This document shows, one piece after another, positions 8,280 to 17,247 of a DNA stretch of 64,000 nt. This DNA comes from Kaistella faecalis (lineage in GTDB: Bacteria; Bacteroidota; Bacteroidia; Flavobacteriales; Weeksellaceae). Below the pieces are notes generated by a model. It worked only from the letters and a program-made list of their open reading frames with translations. It made no database searches and had not been told where the DNA came from. Positions within the stretch are counted from its first letter, which is position 1, and the number at the start of each line of letters is the position of its first letter. The position numbers and the translations under genes were made by a program. The stretch is from assembly GCF_019195395.1 (NCBI RefSeq), contig NZ_CP078067.1, forward strand, positions 2,061,783 through 2,125,782, read 5' to 3'.

Positions 8280-10109
8280 ATGAAGAAAATATTTGCTTTC
8301 GTTATGTTGGCAGGCCTTGGCAGCACAATGTCTGCCCAGTACATGATTATCGGAAAAGACAGCATTTCATTAGCCGATTTCAAAAAAGAATACCAGTACG
8401 GTTTACAGAATACCGGTATTGAAAAAACCCTGAGTGCAACTGAGGATTTTATTCTTCTCCAGCAGTTTGCAGCCGATAAAAAAGCCGATACTGCAGCCTC
8501 ATTCCGTGAAAGAATGATGGAAAAAGAAGCCGATTTGCGCGAGCAGTATTTTTACCCGAAGCAGGTTCTGGATCCGGTATTGAATGACTACGTAAAAGAT
8601 AATCAGACCGAAAAGCAGGTGCAGATTTTCATGGTTCCAAAGACCGAAGGCGATACCAATAATTACCAGCAGATTTACAACGATGTGAAAGCAGGTAAAA
8701 TAACGATGGATGACGCCATCACAAAATACACGAAAGGAGCCCCGAAACCGCTCTTCATTAAACCGGGAAGTGTTGACAGTGATTTGTATACCCAGCTGAA
8801 ATCCTTACCCAATAATTCTTATACAAAACTGCAGGATTCACCCGGATATATTGCTTTTGCCAAAGTTCTCAATTCCAGACCAAGCCTTGGTTACATGATT
8901 TTCGGGACCATTTCTTTTCCTAAAGATGCGAATTCCGAAACCGTTAAAAATAAAATTTACACCGATCTGAAAGCTGGCAAAAGTTTCCAGGAAGTAGCAA
9001 AACTGTATGGAGCGAATGAGCATGAAAAGGATAATGGTGGAGTAGTGATGGGTTCGCCGACATTGCCTGACGAAGTTTATGAACTTTTCAAAGGTAAAAA
9101 AGCGGGCTATTATTCGCCGGAACCTTTATTGTTCGGGGAGAATTATTTTGTTTTTAATATTTATAATGTGGAGCCTTATGTGCTTACCGACAAAAACAGA
9201 GATTTTTTCCTGCGTGATATGAACGGTTCCCTTTATAATGAAAACCTGCAGGACAAAATGCTGGCTTATCTTAAATCTGACCCTACCTATAAAGAATTTC
9301 CGGCATTTCAGAATGTAAAAAAATCTTATCAGGCCTTTAGTGCAGCAAAAGACGATACCGTTCTTTATCAGTATAAAAAAGACAAAACTACGGTTGGCGA
9401 CCTCAGGAAATTAATCGGAGACAAAAAAGCTGAAGCCGAGAAACTCACTCCGGCTTTATGGAGCGACGCACTTTCCGGGGTAAATACCCAGGATTTAATG
9501 AGATTTTATTCCGCCGACTTTACCAACCAGAAAGATATTAAGAAATCGCTTAACGAATTTAAAAGAGGACTTTACTCCGATTATATTTTCTCCAAGTTTC
9601 TTAATGAAGAAGTTGACAAACACCCCGAATGGCTTACCGATCATTATAACAAAAACAAATCGAAATACATGTGGGGAAACCGTGCCGATGGCCGTGTAGC
9701 AATCATTGCTGATGACAAACTCACCAAAGAAATCGAGAAAGACATTAAAAATCCTAAAAACTGGGAAACCCTGAAAGCAAAATATTACGGAAAACTCAAC
9801 GATAAAAAACAGATTCTCGTAAACTTCGAAAAAGGTGAAATGTCTGAAGATGCCGATGTTTTCACGAAATACAAAGTTCCCTTCAAAACCGGAGTTCACC
9901 AGACCAAAATGGAGGAGAGAACTTTAGTGATTGCAATCGATAAAATTTTACCGCCAACACAGATGACTCAGGCCGAAGCTGCTGAACTCTTGAAAGATGC
10001 AGTAAACGAAGAAAGACTTAAAGCCATCATCGCAGAGCAGAAAGCCAAAACCAAAATCGTGATTCAGCCCGAATTCAGAAAGGATTTGGAAAAGAACTTT
10101 AAGAAATAA
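8280..10109 (+). CDS. Periplasmic parvulin-type peptidyl-prolyl isomerase
   Basis: 609 residues with signal peptide MKKIFAFVMLAGLGSTMSAQ. Two parvulin-like (PpiC) segments are visible: a first, weak one around 115-200, and a better one around 205-300 with LGYMIFGTISFPK, KDNGGVVMGSPTLPDEVYELF and the closing NYFVFNIYNVEP. The C-terminal half (about 330-609) is helical and charged, without a recognised motif. Expected role: prolyl isomerase/chaperone for outer-membrane or secreted proteins in the periplasm. A second, SurA-like isomerase follows 59 bp downstream, which supports a shared envelope-folding function. Confidence 0.85.
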   Translation: MKKIFAFVMLAGLGSTMSAQYMIIGKDSISLADFKKEYQYGLQNTGIEKTLSATEDFILLQQFAADKKADTAASFRERMMEKEADLREQYFYPKQVLDPVLNDYVKDNQTEKQVQIFMVPKTEGDTNNYQQIYNDVKAGKITMDDAITKYTKGAPKPLFIKPGSVDSDLYTQLKSLPNNSYTKLQDSPGYIAFAKVLNSRPSLGYMIFGTISFPKDANSETVKNKIYTDLKAGKSFQEVAKLYGANEHEKDNGGVVMGSPTLPDEVYELFKGKKAGYYSPEPLLFGENYFVFNIYNVEPYVLTDKNRDFFLRDMNGSLYNENLQDKMLAYLKSDPTYKEFPAFQNVKKSYQAFSAAKDDTVLYQYKKDKTTVGDLRKLIGDKKAEAEKLTPALWSDALSGVNTQDLMRFYSADFTNQKDIKKSLNEFKRGLYSDYIFSKFLNEEVDKHPEWLTDHYNKNKSKYMWGNRADGRVAIIADDKLTKEIEKDIKNPKNWETLKAKYYGKLNDKKQILVNFEKGEMSEDADVFTKYKVPFKTGVHQTKMEERTLVIAIDKILPPTQMTQAEAAELLKDAVNEERLKAIIAEQKAKTKIVIQPEFRKDLEKNFKK

Positions 10110-10168
10110 TTATAATAAAATATGCAGGTTATTTCGTTTAGAATGATAATTTTGCAGATCGTTAAAAA

Positions 10169-11542
10169 ATGGATATGAACAAGAACATAAAATTTGCACT
10201 CCTTTTTTCATTTATTTTTGCCTTTTTCGGGGTTAAAATGAATGCACAGCTCAAGACCGGAGATTTGGTCGACGGTATTGCAGTGGTCGTAGGAGATGAA
10301 ATTATTTTGGAATCAGATATTGAGGATCAGGCAAACTATGCACAGCAGCAGGGCGCCACGGTAGCCGACAAATGCGAGTTTGTTGAAAGCATCATCAACA
10401 ATAAACTTTTGATTTACGAAGCGAAAAGAGATACCCTGATCGAAAACCGTTCTGCGGCAATTAAAGAAAATGCTGCCCAGAAATACAACCAGATTCTTGG
10501 TCAGTTTCCAGACGAAAAAACAATGCTTTCTGCTTACAAGTTCCGTACATCATACGAAATGAAGAACGCCATTGAAAAAATTGATGCGGATAATTATTAC
10601 GGGCAGATGAAATTCGGCAGAATTACCGAAAAAGCCGACGTAACTCCAAACGAGGTTACAGATTTCTTTAATACTTACAAATATCAGCTTCCCGAAGTGA
10701 AGGACGAGGTAAGTCTCTCGCAGATTACAATGTATCCGAAACTTACAGATGCGCACAAAGACGAAATCATTGCGCGCCTCAATAAGATCAAGCAGGATAT
10801 TCTTGCAGGCGAATCTTTCGAAAGCCAGGCAAGGATTTATTCCGAAGATCCGGGATCTGCTGCCAACGGAGGTTTGTACAAAAATGTGGCGAAAGGTAAA
10901 ATGGTAAAACCTTTTGAAGCCGCAGCGCTCAACCTTCAGGAAGGCGAGCTTTCCGAACCTGTAGAATCCGAATTCGGCTATCACCTGATCCAGCTCGTGA
11001 AAAAGAGCGGGAAAATGTACGATGCACGTCACATCCTTCTTAAGGCAGAACCTAATGCCGACGAAATTGCCTCCGCAAAAAAAGAACTCGACAGTATCAG
11101 AACTTTGATTGTAGAAGGTAAACTTACTTTCAAAGAAGCAGCCTACCGTTTTTCAGATGATAAAAGAACAAAGTTCAACGCCGGAATCATCACTTCAGAA
11201 GACGGATCCGACAAAATGGAAAAACTCAATCTTCCGCCGACCATTTCTTACCAGATTGCAGGTCACAACAAAGGCGATATTACCGACGTTTTCCAGGATA
11301 CCATCGCTCAGGACAGAAAAGTGGTAACCATCATTAAAATCGACGACGTAATTGCGGCACACCAGCTTGATATCGCGACAGATTACGACAGAATCAAGCA
11401 GATGGCGCTCAACAAAAAGAAAAACGAAATGGTAGAAAAATGGGTGAAAGAAAAACTACCCAACGTATTTATCTCCATCAACAACCGTTACAAAGACTGT
11501 ACTTTCAAAACCGACTGGCGCAAAAATACCGACGGTAAATAA
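10169..11542 (+). CDS. SurA-like peptidyl-prolyl isomerase
   Basis: 457 residues; the signal peptide ends near FFGVKMNAQ. The N-terminal SurA segment (DGIAVVVGDEIILESDIEDQA, about 33-60) is followed by a parvulin domain (about 175-280) with YSEDPGSAANGGLYKNVAKG and ESEFGYHLIQLVKK, and a second parvulin domain (about 283-390, YDARHILLKAEP, YRFSDDKRTKFNAG). The start-to-parvulin architecture is that of SurA, the periplasmic chaperone that delivers beta-barrel precursors to the BAM complex. A strong terminator follows at 11548. ATG 10175 is an alternative start two residues in. Confidence 0.9.
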   Translation: MDMNKNIKFALLFSFIFAFFGVKMNAQLKTGDLVDGIAVVVGDEIILESDIEDQANYAQQQGATVADKCEFVESIINNKLLIYEAKRDTLIENRSAAIKENAAQKYNQILGQFPDEKTMLSAYKFRTSYEMKNAIEKIDADNYYGQMKFGRITEKADVTPNEVTDFFNTYKYQLPEVKDEVSLSQITMYPKLTDAHKDEIIARLNKIKQDILAGESFESQARIYSEDPGSAANGGLYKNVAKGKMVKPFEAAALNLQEGELSEPVESEFGYHLIQLVKKSGKMYDARHILLKAEPNADEIASAKKELDSIRTLIVEGKLTFKEAAYRFSDDKRTKFNAGIITSEDGSDKMEKLNLPPTISYQIAGHNKGDITDVFQDTIAQDRKVVTIIKIDDVIAAHQLDIATDYDRIKQMALNKKKNEMVEKWVKEKLPNVFISINNRYKDCTFKTDWRKNTDGK

Positions 11543-11547
11543 AACTT

Positions 11548-11575
11548 AAACTCTGCATTTTTGCAGAGTTTTTTA
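11548..11575 (+). terminator. Rho-independent terminator after the SurA-like gene
   Basis: AACTCTGC (11549-11556) pairs with GCAGAGTT (11563-11570) around a 6-nt loop and is followed by a T-run. Confidence 0.88.
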
Positions 11576-11579
11576 TTTC

Positions 11580-11692
11580 AGGAGCAACGGAGTTTTGCCT
11601 CTCCGAAATCTCTGCCCGCTGTCCGCTATATCTTTTCCTCGGCTGGTACCACGCAGAAGAATACCGCTGCAAACAGGAATAAGTTTCCACCA
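11580..11692. repeat. Degenerate intergenic repeat-like segment
   Basis: GC-richer than its surroundings, carrying CCCGCTGTCCGCTATATC, CTTTTCCTCGGC and ACCGCTGCAAACAGG. It resembles in kind, but only loosely in sequence, the intergenic segments at 45798-45880 and 60350-60453. No coding signal is seen. The relationship is a visual judgement. Confidence 0.35.
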
Positions 11693-11714
11693 TTCAAATA
11701 AAAAATAAAAACAC

Positions 11715-11798
11715 CTCTTACCTATTAGTTCTTAGTTCTCACCTCCTCACCCTTACTTCGTACATAGTACATAGTACATTCTACATTCTACATAGTAC
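11715..11798. repeat. Heptanucleotide tandem repeat, 12 in-phase units
   Basis: Reading from 11715 in steps of seven gives CTCTTAC, CTATTAG, TTCTTAG, TTCTCAC, CTCCTCA, CCCTTAC, TTCGTAC, ATAGTAC, ATAGTAC, ATTCTAC, ATTCTAC, ATAGTAC: 84 bp without loss of phase. The last five units are the least degenerate. A second tract of the same period and overlapping unit type (CTCTTAC) lies on the other side of the next gene, at 12849-12904. Confidence 0.85.
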
Positions 11799-11893
11799 AA
11801 AGCAAGTACATCCCACATACTACTTGCATCTTTCACAGCTCTTCCTTATTTTTACGCATGAGCAATTTTATCCATTTCGGAATCGCCGAAAAA

Positions 11894-12841
11894 ATGTACC
11901 GCGAGGAGCAAAACAGAATCACAGAATTATTTCAAATCAAATATCCCATCATTCAGGGAGGGATGATCTGGCATTCCGGCTGGCGCTTGGCCTCTGCGGT
12001 GTCCAATTCTGGCGGTTTGGGACTCATCGGTTCCGCAAGTATGTATCCCGACATTCTGCGCGAAAACATCCGCAAATGCAAAGCCGCGACTGATAAACCT
12101 TTCGGGGTAAATATTGCCCTGCTTTACCCGAATCTCGATGAAATTATTCAGATTGTTCTTGAAGAAGGAGTGAAGATTGTTTTCACTTCCGCCGGAAATC
12201 CCAAAACCTACACCGAAACCCTCCAGAAAGAAGGTCTGAAAGTCGCTCACGTCGTTTCCTCAACCAAATTCGCCATGAAGTGCGAAGATGCCGGTGTCGA
12301 TGCAATCGTTGCCGAAGGTTTTGAAGCAGGCGGTCACAACGGAAGAGACGAAACCACAACCATGGTTCTTATCCCGAATGTGAAAAAACATATTTCAAAA
12401 CCCTTGATCGCAGCTGGCGGAATTGCCCTCGGTTCTCAGATGAAAGCCGCAATGATTCTCGGTGCCGATGGTGTGCAGATCGGTTCCCGTTTTGCCGCAA
12501 CAGTAGAGGCAAGTTCCCACGAAAATTTTAAGAATAAAGTTATTTCCCTTAACGAAGGAGATACCCAACTCACTTTAAAGGAGCTTGCTCCGGTGCGTTT
12601 GGTGAAGAACAAATTCTTCTATGACCTCGAAAGACTTTACGAAACCGGCAGAGATGCCGAAGCACTGAAAGAAACTTTGGGCCGCGCGCGCGCAAAACGC
12701 GGCATGTTCGAAGGCGATCTTGAAGAAGGCGAACTCGAAATAGGGCAGGTGTCTGCCCTGATCGAAGAAATCCTGCCTGTCGAAACTGTTTTCCAGAACT
12801 TGCTGAAAGAATTTAAACAGGCAGGTTTCACAGACTTTTAA
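11894..12841 (+). CDS. FMN-dependent nitronate monooxygenase / enoyl-ACP reductase II-like oxidoreductase
   Basis: 315 residues from ATG 11894; a longer reading starts at ATG 11858, adding twelve residues that do not look family-like. The TIM-barrel motifs are clear: YPIIQGGMIW, SNSGGLGLIGS, GVNIALLYP, VFTSAGNP, AEGFEAGGHNGRDETTT (FMN/substrate loop with the His-Asn-Gly) and AAGGIALGSQMKAAMILGADGVQIGSRF (phosphate site). Family members either oxidise nitronates or reduce enoyl-ACP (FabK). Sequence alone does not separate these. It is a single gene between two heptanucleotide repeat tracts, with no terminator of its own visible. Confidence 0.88.
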   Translation: MYREEQNRITELFQIKYPIIQGGMIWHSGWRLASAVSNSGGLGLIGSASMYPDILRENIRKCKAATDKPFGVNIALLYPNLDEIIQIVLEEGVKIVFTSAGNPKTYTETLQKEGLKVAHVVSSTKFAMKCEDAGVDAIVAEGFEAGGHNGRDETTTMVLIPNVKKHISKPLIAAGGIALGSQMKAAMILGADGVQIGSRFAATVEASSHENFKNKVISLNEGDTQLTLKELAPVRLVKNKFFYDLERLYETGRDAEALKETLGRARAKRGMFEGDLEEGELEIGQVSALIEEILPVETVFQNLLKEFKQAGFTDF

Positions 12842-12848
12842 CCATTAC

Positions 12849-12904
12849 CTCTTAGTTATAATCTTTTACCTCTTATCTCTTATCTCTTACCTCTTACCTC
12901 TTAT
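12849..12904. repeat. Heptanucleotide tandem repeat, 8 units
   Basis: Units from 12849 are CTCTTAG, TTATAAT, CTTTTAC, CTCTTAT, CTCTTAT, CTCTTAC, CTCTTAC, CTCTTAT; the last five are nearly identical. The tract fills the whole gap between the convergent oxidoreductase and fhs genes and ends against the fhs stop codon (12906-12908). Confidence 0.85.
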
Positions 12905-12905
12905 C

Positions 12906-14585
12906 TCAACTCAACCCCGTTATCACCCCGTTTTTATCGATCGACATTCCTTCCGCTGCCGGAATTCCCGGTAAGCCCGGCATTCTCATCATATCACCCA
13001 GAATCGGAATAATAAATCCAGCCCCCGCCGCAAATTCAAATTCCCTTACCGTGATTTTGAAATTCGTTGGTCTGCCGATTTTCGTTTCATCGTCGGTCAG
13101 GGATTTCTGCGTTTTTGCCATACAGACCGGCAGTTTGTCCAGACCTAAATCATAAATCGTTTTCAGTTGGTTTTTTGCCTTCTGCGAATACACAACGTTG
13201 TCGGCACCGTACACTTCGCGCGCAACGGTTTCAATTTTATGCTCAACCGATTCGCTTACCTTATACAGCGGCTGGAAATCGTTTCCGCATTCGAAAGCGC
13301 AGCGCGCAACTTCGGTCGCCAGTTCTGTCATTCCGTTTCCGCCGTGTACAAATTCATCGGCGATAATGGCTTTCACGCCTAATTTTTCGCATTCATCTTT
13401 TACAAACTGTATTTCCTCCTCGGCATCATTCGCGAAATGGTTGATGGCTACAATCGGTCTTAATCCGAATTTAAAGGCATTTTCAATATGCTTTTTAAGA
13501 TTGTCGATGCCGTTCTTCACGAACTGAAGATTAGGTTTGTCGAATTCTCCTTTCTTCGTTGCGCCGCCATGATAACGAAGTGCGCGGATGGTCGCCACAA
13601 GAACGAAAGCATCAGGCTTCAGTTTCCCGTAATGACATTTGATGTGGAAGAATTTCTCCGCGCCCAGATCCGCCCCAAAACCTGCTTCCGTTACCACAAA
13701 GTCCGCCAGCGAAAGTCCGGTTTTGGTCGCAATAATCGTATTGGTTCCCTGCGCGATATTCGCAAACGGGCCGCCATGAAGAATCGCCGGATTGCCTTCC
13801 AGAGTCTGTACCAAATTCGGTTTTATCGCATCTCTCAGCAGAATCGCCATCGCGCCTTCTGCTTTTAAATCTCTGGCATAAATAGGTTTTTTATCGAAAG
13901 TATAACCCACGAAAATATTACCCAGTCTTTCTCTCAAATCCTCGAAATCCTTCGAAAGACACAGGATCGCCATCACTTCAGAAGCGGGCGTAATGTTGAA
14001 ACCTTCTTCCCGCGCAATGCCGTTGTTGGCTCCGCCCAAACCGATCACAATCTGTCTCAGACTTCGGTCGTTCATATCCATAACGCGTTTCCAGGTGATG
14101 GTTCTCGGGTCGATGTTCAGACTGTATTTCTTGTTCTGTAAATTGTTGTCGATAAGTGCAGAGAGCAGGTTGTTGGCTTTCTCGATCGCCGCGAAATCTC
14201 CTGTGAAATGTAAATTAATATCCACCATCGGGATCACCTGCGCATATCCGCCGCCCGCAGCTCCGCCTTTAATCCCGAAAACCGGCCCCAAACTGGGTTC
14301 GCGCAACACTGCGATGGTTTTCTTCCCGATTTTATTCAGGCCGTCGCACAGGCCTACCGAAACAGTCGTTTTTCCTTCGCCCGCCGGAGTGGGGTTGATG
14401 GCAGTGACTAAAATAAGTTTCGCTTTCTTAATTTTCTCTTCGTCGATGTACGATAAAGGGATTTTCGCTTTGTATTTTCCGTAGTATTCAAGATCATCAT
14501 GGTCGATGCCTATTTTCTCAGCGATATGTTTGATGTGCTGAATGGGCGCCGAGGTAGCGATTTCTAAGTCAGTGGGGAAATTCAT
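12906..14585 (-). CDS. fhs: Formate--tetrahydrofolate ligase
   Basis: 559 residues, full family length. Visible: DLEYYGKYKAKI, the P-loop region TAINPTPAGEGKTTVSVGL, REPSLGPVFGIKGGAAGGGYAQV, DMNDRSLRQIVIGLGG, and the C-terminal FEFAAGAGFIIPILGDMMRMPGLP. It makes 10-formyl-THF from formate, THF and ATP, feeding purine synthesis and Met-tRNA formylation. No folD lies beside it here. It is a stand-alone gene; the small 43-residue gene upstream on the same strand has its own terminator at 14704-14740. Confidence 0.97.
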   Translation of the reverse strand: MNFPTDLEIATSAPIQHIKHIAEKIGIDHDDLEYYGKYKAKIPLSYIDEEKIKKAKLILVTAINPTPAGEGKTTVSVGLCDGLNKIGKKTIAVLREPSLGPVFGIKGGAAGGGYAQVIPMVDINLHFTGDFAAIEKANNLLSALIDNNLQNKKYSLNIDPRTITWKRVMDMNDRSLRQIVIGLGGANNGIAREEGFNITPASEVMAILCLSKDFEDLRERLGNIFVGYTFDKKPIYARDLKAEGAMAILLRDAIKPNLVQTLEGNPAILHGGPFANIAQGTNTIIATKTGLSLADFVVTEAGFGADLGAEKFFHIKCHYGKLKPDAFVLVATIRALRYHGGATKKGEFDKPNLQFVKNGIDNLKKHIENAFKFGLRPIVAINHFANDAEEEIQFVKDECEKLGVKAIIADEFVHGGNGMTELATEVARCAFECGNDFQPLYKVSESVEHKIETVAREVYGADNVVYSQKAKNQLKTIYDLGLDKLPVCMAKTQKSLTDDETKIGRPTNFKITVREFEFAAGAGFIIPILGDMMRMPGLPGIPAAEGMSIDKNGVITGLS

Positions 14586-14703
14586 TTTTACTTAATTTAG
14601 GTATTCAAAATTAATCATAAGAATCTCTTCTGCTCAATTTTCCCTAATGCGATTCGTCAGTTTTCAGGTTTTTTTTTCACTCATCCGTTTCCGGAAATAA
14701 AGA

Positions 14704-14740
14704 CAAAAAAAAATCCAACTTCATTTTTGTAAGTTGGATT
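14704..14740 (-). terminator. Rho-independent terminator after the 43-residue gene
   Basis: AATCCAACTT (14712-14721) and AAGTTGGATT (14731-14740) form a perfect 10-bp stem; the A-run at 14704-14711 gives the U-tract on the minus strand. Confidence 0.88.
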
Positions 14741-14748
14741 GTTGGTTT

Positions 14749-14880
14749 CTAAGCGGTACCGCTTGTCATTGCTTTTGCCTGTTTTTTTCTGGCCTGTTTC
14801 TCTTCGTATTTTTTTACGACGTAACCTATTGCTAATGGCGCGACCCACATCAGGAGTCTTCTTAAAAGTGTTGCATTCAT
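14749..14880 (-). CDS. 43-residue hypothetical protein with one membrane segment
   Basis: ATG at 14878-14880, TAG at 14749-14751. The product starts MNATLLRRLLMWVAPLAIGY and continues with a K/E/R-rich helix (KKYEEKQARKKQAKA). One hydrophobic segment (about 9-21) is followed by a charged tail, consistent with a small inner-membrane protein with its tail in the cytoplasm. A dedicated terminator and conventional codon use support expression. Function unknown. It lies between fhs and the HopJ-family gene on the same strand. Confidence 0.65.
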   Translation of the reverse strand: MNATLLRRLLMWVAPLAIGYVVKKYEEKQARKKQAKAMTSGTA

Positions 14881-14934
14881 AATATTTATTTTTACGGATC
14901 AGGTTTCAAGAATTAAGCCAAACATGCGCTGGGT

Positions 14935-15270
14935 TTACTTCTTCTCCGCCAGCGCCTCGCTCTCGAAAGCAATTCCGTCCCATCCAAATTGCACGAAGTT
15001 GCGGATGTTCTGGTGGTCGCTGCCCTCAGGATTTTCAAGCACGTCCGTTCTGTAGAAATCCCCGAACAGTGCCAGCGTTTCCTCTTCGTTAAGACCCTTG
15101 AGTTTTGCAAAACTGAAAACCTTGCACGAGCCGTTATTTTCCCCAGCTTCATTCACCGTTTTTCCGTTCCTGAATTTCGTCGGTACGAAAGCGTAATGTT
15201 CATCAATATAGGCAATCACATCTTTAAAGTTGATGGTTTCCGGCGAGGTTTTGAGTTGGGTTAGGAGCAT
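14935..15270 (-). CDS. HopJ type III effector-family protein
   Basis: 111 residues from ATG 15268-15270; an upstream in-frame ATG at 15333 would add 21 residues not typical of the family. It matches the HopJ family pattern: LKTSPETINFKDVIAYIDEHY, PTKFRNGKTVNEAGENNGSC, LFGDFYRTDVL and ENPEGSDHQNIRNF. The family is named after a Pseudomonas effector, but homologues are widespread in free-living bacteria, including Bacteroidetes without type III secretion, so an effector role is not implied here. Biochemical function is unknown. It is about 55 bp upstream of the 43-residue gene on the same strand. Confidence 0.82.
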   Translation of the reverse strand: MLLTQLKTSPETINFKDVIAYIDEHYAFVPTKFRNGKTVNEAGENNGSCKVFSFAKLKGLNEEETLALFGDFYRTDVLENPEGSDHQNIRNFVQFGWDGIAFESEALAEKK

Positions 15271-15499
15271 GGTAATTTTTTTAAAGTTTGAAAGATCCAA
15301 ATTATTTAGCGAATTCCCAAAAGATGTTCGCAAGAATTTCGGTAGTCTGTTGCTGTAATATTACCGGAACTTGCTTATATTTGGTTGCTTACTAAGATCA
15401 CATTTATGAAAAAATAGAATATGATTTGGTTGCAGTTGTATCAATATTTGAGACATTATATATAAGTTACACCCGATTTTAAAACTGAGAAAAAGTGGT

Positions 15500-16558
15500 A
15501 TGAAAAATTTTGACAGCAGAGCGTATAGCATAAATGACTTTTTGGAATGGAATGACAAAAAGCAACTGCAGCTTTCACCTAAGTTCCAAAGAAAAGCCGT
15601 ATGGTCAGATGATGCAAAGTCCTATCTAATGGACACGATTATTAGAGGTAAACCCATCCCGAAAATTTTTATTCGACAAACTCTTAATGTAGAAAATAGA
15701 CAGTCAATTAGAGAAGTTGTTGATGGACAACAACGATTAAGAGCCATCTTATCATATATCAATGATGGATTTGCAATAAGCAAAAAACATAATGAAGCAT
15801 ATGGAGGCTACTACTTTAGTCAGTTAAATAATATAGACCCACAAATACAATCAACCATACTGAACTATGAAATATCAGTTGACCTTTTAGTTAATTTACC
15901 AGATAGAGAAATACTAGACATTTTCTCCCGCCTAAATTCATATGCAGTTGTTCTTAATGAGCAGGAAAAAATTAATGCAAATCACTTTAGTGAATTTAAA
16001 ATTCTTGTCGATAGACTTTCACATAAGCATAATGACTTTTGGCTTGAAAATAAACTCCTAACCCATCAAAACATTTTAAGAATGGCAGATATAACACTTG
16101 TTGCGGACTTAGTGATAGCAATTTGTGAAGGTATCCAGTCAAAAAAACAAATCAAATCTTATTACGATAAATATGAAAAGTCATTTGATTATGATAGTGA
16201 AACGATAGAAAAAAACTTCGATGCTATTATAGACTTAACTAAAGAAATATTTAATGAAGGGATTAAGCACACACCATTTAAACGGATACATTTATTTTAT
16301 ACAATATTTACAAGTTTATATCACACCAAGTTCGGACTAAAGGATTTTGACAAGGAACAAATTGCTATACCAAAGAGTAAATATGAAAGAGTTAAAACAA
16401 CCTTAACGGGCCTTAATGTATTGTTTGACACTGTTCCATTTCAGAATATGAGCGTAGGGCAAATTCAATTTTTAGAAGATAGTAGAAGAGCAACTACCGA
16501 TACTAAGATTAGAGTTAGAAGGTCAGAATTTATTATAGACATAATAAATACTCTATAA
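15500..16558 (+). CDS. DUF262 (GmrSD N-terminal/ParB-like) domain protein
   Basis: 352 residues. The N-terminal DUF262 motifs are clear: LSPKFQRKAVWSDDAKSYL (25-43), IIRGKPIPKIFIR and the catalytic-type EVVDGQQRLRAIL with D75-G-Q-Q-R79, followed by FSRLNSYAVVLNEQE. In type IV restriction enzymes (GmrSD family) and phage-defence proteins such as SspE or BrxU this ParB/Srx-like domain binds or hydrolyses NTP. The C-terminal DUF1524 HNH nuclease of those enzymes is absent; residues 190-352 are helical and unassigned. The gene is AT-rich (17 of 60 bases G+C at 15841-15900) against its surroundings. One base separates its stop from the next ATG, so the two are one translationally coupled operon. 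Confidence 0.85.
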   Translation: MKNFDSRAYSINDFLEWNDKKQLQLSPKFQRKAVWSDDAKSYLMDTIIRGKPIPKIFIRQTLNVENRQSIREVVDGQQRLRAILSYINDGFAISKKHNEAYGGYYFSQLNNIDPQIQSTILNYEISVDLLVNLPDREILDIFSRLNSYAVVLNEQEKINANHFSEFKILVDRLSHKHNDFWLENKLLTHQNILRMADITLVADLVIAICEGIQSKKQIKSYYDKYEKSFDYDSETIEKNFDAIIDLTKEIFNEGIKHTPFKRIHLFYTIFTSLYHTKFGLKDFDKEQIAIPKSKYERVKTTLTGLNVLFDTVPFQNMSVGQIQFLEDSRRATTDTKIRVRRSEFIIDIINTL

Positions 16559-16559
16559 T

Positions 16560-17189
16560 ATGGCTTTAGTACAAAATCTTGCTGACTTCCGAGCTACTAA
16601 TGTTGAGTTAGTAGCACATATTGCATTTGCAAATGCAAAATATGCCAACAACTCCTACAAAATTACTAGAAATTTACGTGAATTTATTTGCGAATCGGCT
16701 TTTTTAAGAATTTTCATTGCATGGGAAACTTTTGTTGAAAATTGTTTTGTAGATTATTTACTAAACGAACCGTCAATTTTAAATAATAGACCTGCAAAAT
16801 GGGTTAATCCAATTAGTAAAGACCATGCTCAAGAAATTATTATAGGGAATCAAAGATTTATGGATTGGTCAAATCCAGAAACCATACGAAAAATCAGTCA
16901 AATATATTTTCATCAGGGTTATGTGTTTAATACATCGTTAAGTGCAATCCATAATGACCTTATGGATCTAAAGACAATCAGAAATTCTGCAGCACATATG
17001 TCTTCAACTACAGCAAGTAAACTTGACGGCCTCAGCCAAAGAATTTTAAATAATACTGCTTGCGTTAATTATACAGCCTATAAATTATTGTTTTCTGTCG
17101 ATCCACGTTCATCAATAATAAACCAGACAGTTTTAGAAAGATATTTACAGTTATTAGATGTAGCAGCAGAACAAATAGCCAACGGTTAG
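16560..17189 (+). CDS. HEPN-domain protein (putative RNase), partner of the DUF262 gene
   Basis: 209 residues, all-helical prediction. It contains LRIFIAWETFVENCFVDYL, a typical first helix of MAE_28990/RiboL-PSP-type HEPN proteins, and KTIRNSAAHMS with R141-x4-H146, the Rx4-6H active site of HEPN ribonucleases. HEPN RNases act as toxins or abortive-infection effectors. The immediate coupling to the DUF262 gene suggests one complex in which DUF262 senses or controls the HEPN domain; this is inference. The codon use is AT-rich like its partner and a terminator follows at 17251. It is not homologous to any neighbour. Confidence 0.72.
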   Translation: MALVQNLADFRATNVELVAHIAFANAKYANNSYKITRNLREFICESAFLRIFIAWETFVENCFVDYLLNEPSILNNRPAKWVNPISKDHAQEIIIGNQRFMDWSNPETIRKISQIYFHQGYVFNTSLSAIHNDLMDLKTIRNSAAHMSSTTASKLDGLSQRILNNTACVNYTAYKLLFSVDPRSSIINQTVLERYLQLLDVAAEQIANG

Positions 17190-17247
17190 ACGAACCAACC
17201 CCCATCTCTCCCGCTGCGCAAAGTCTCCCGACTTTGAGCATTCCGTA

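Noticed and set aside
13993..14484. 163-codon plus-strand ORF inside fhs
   Set aside because: It lies antisense to a well-conserved full-length gene; no independent motif.
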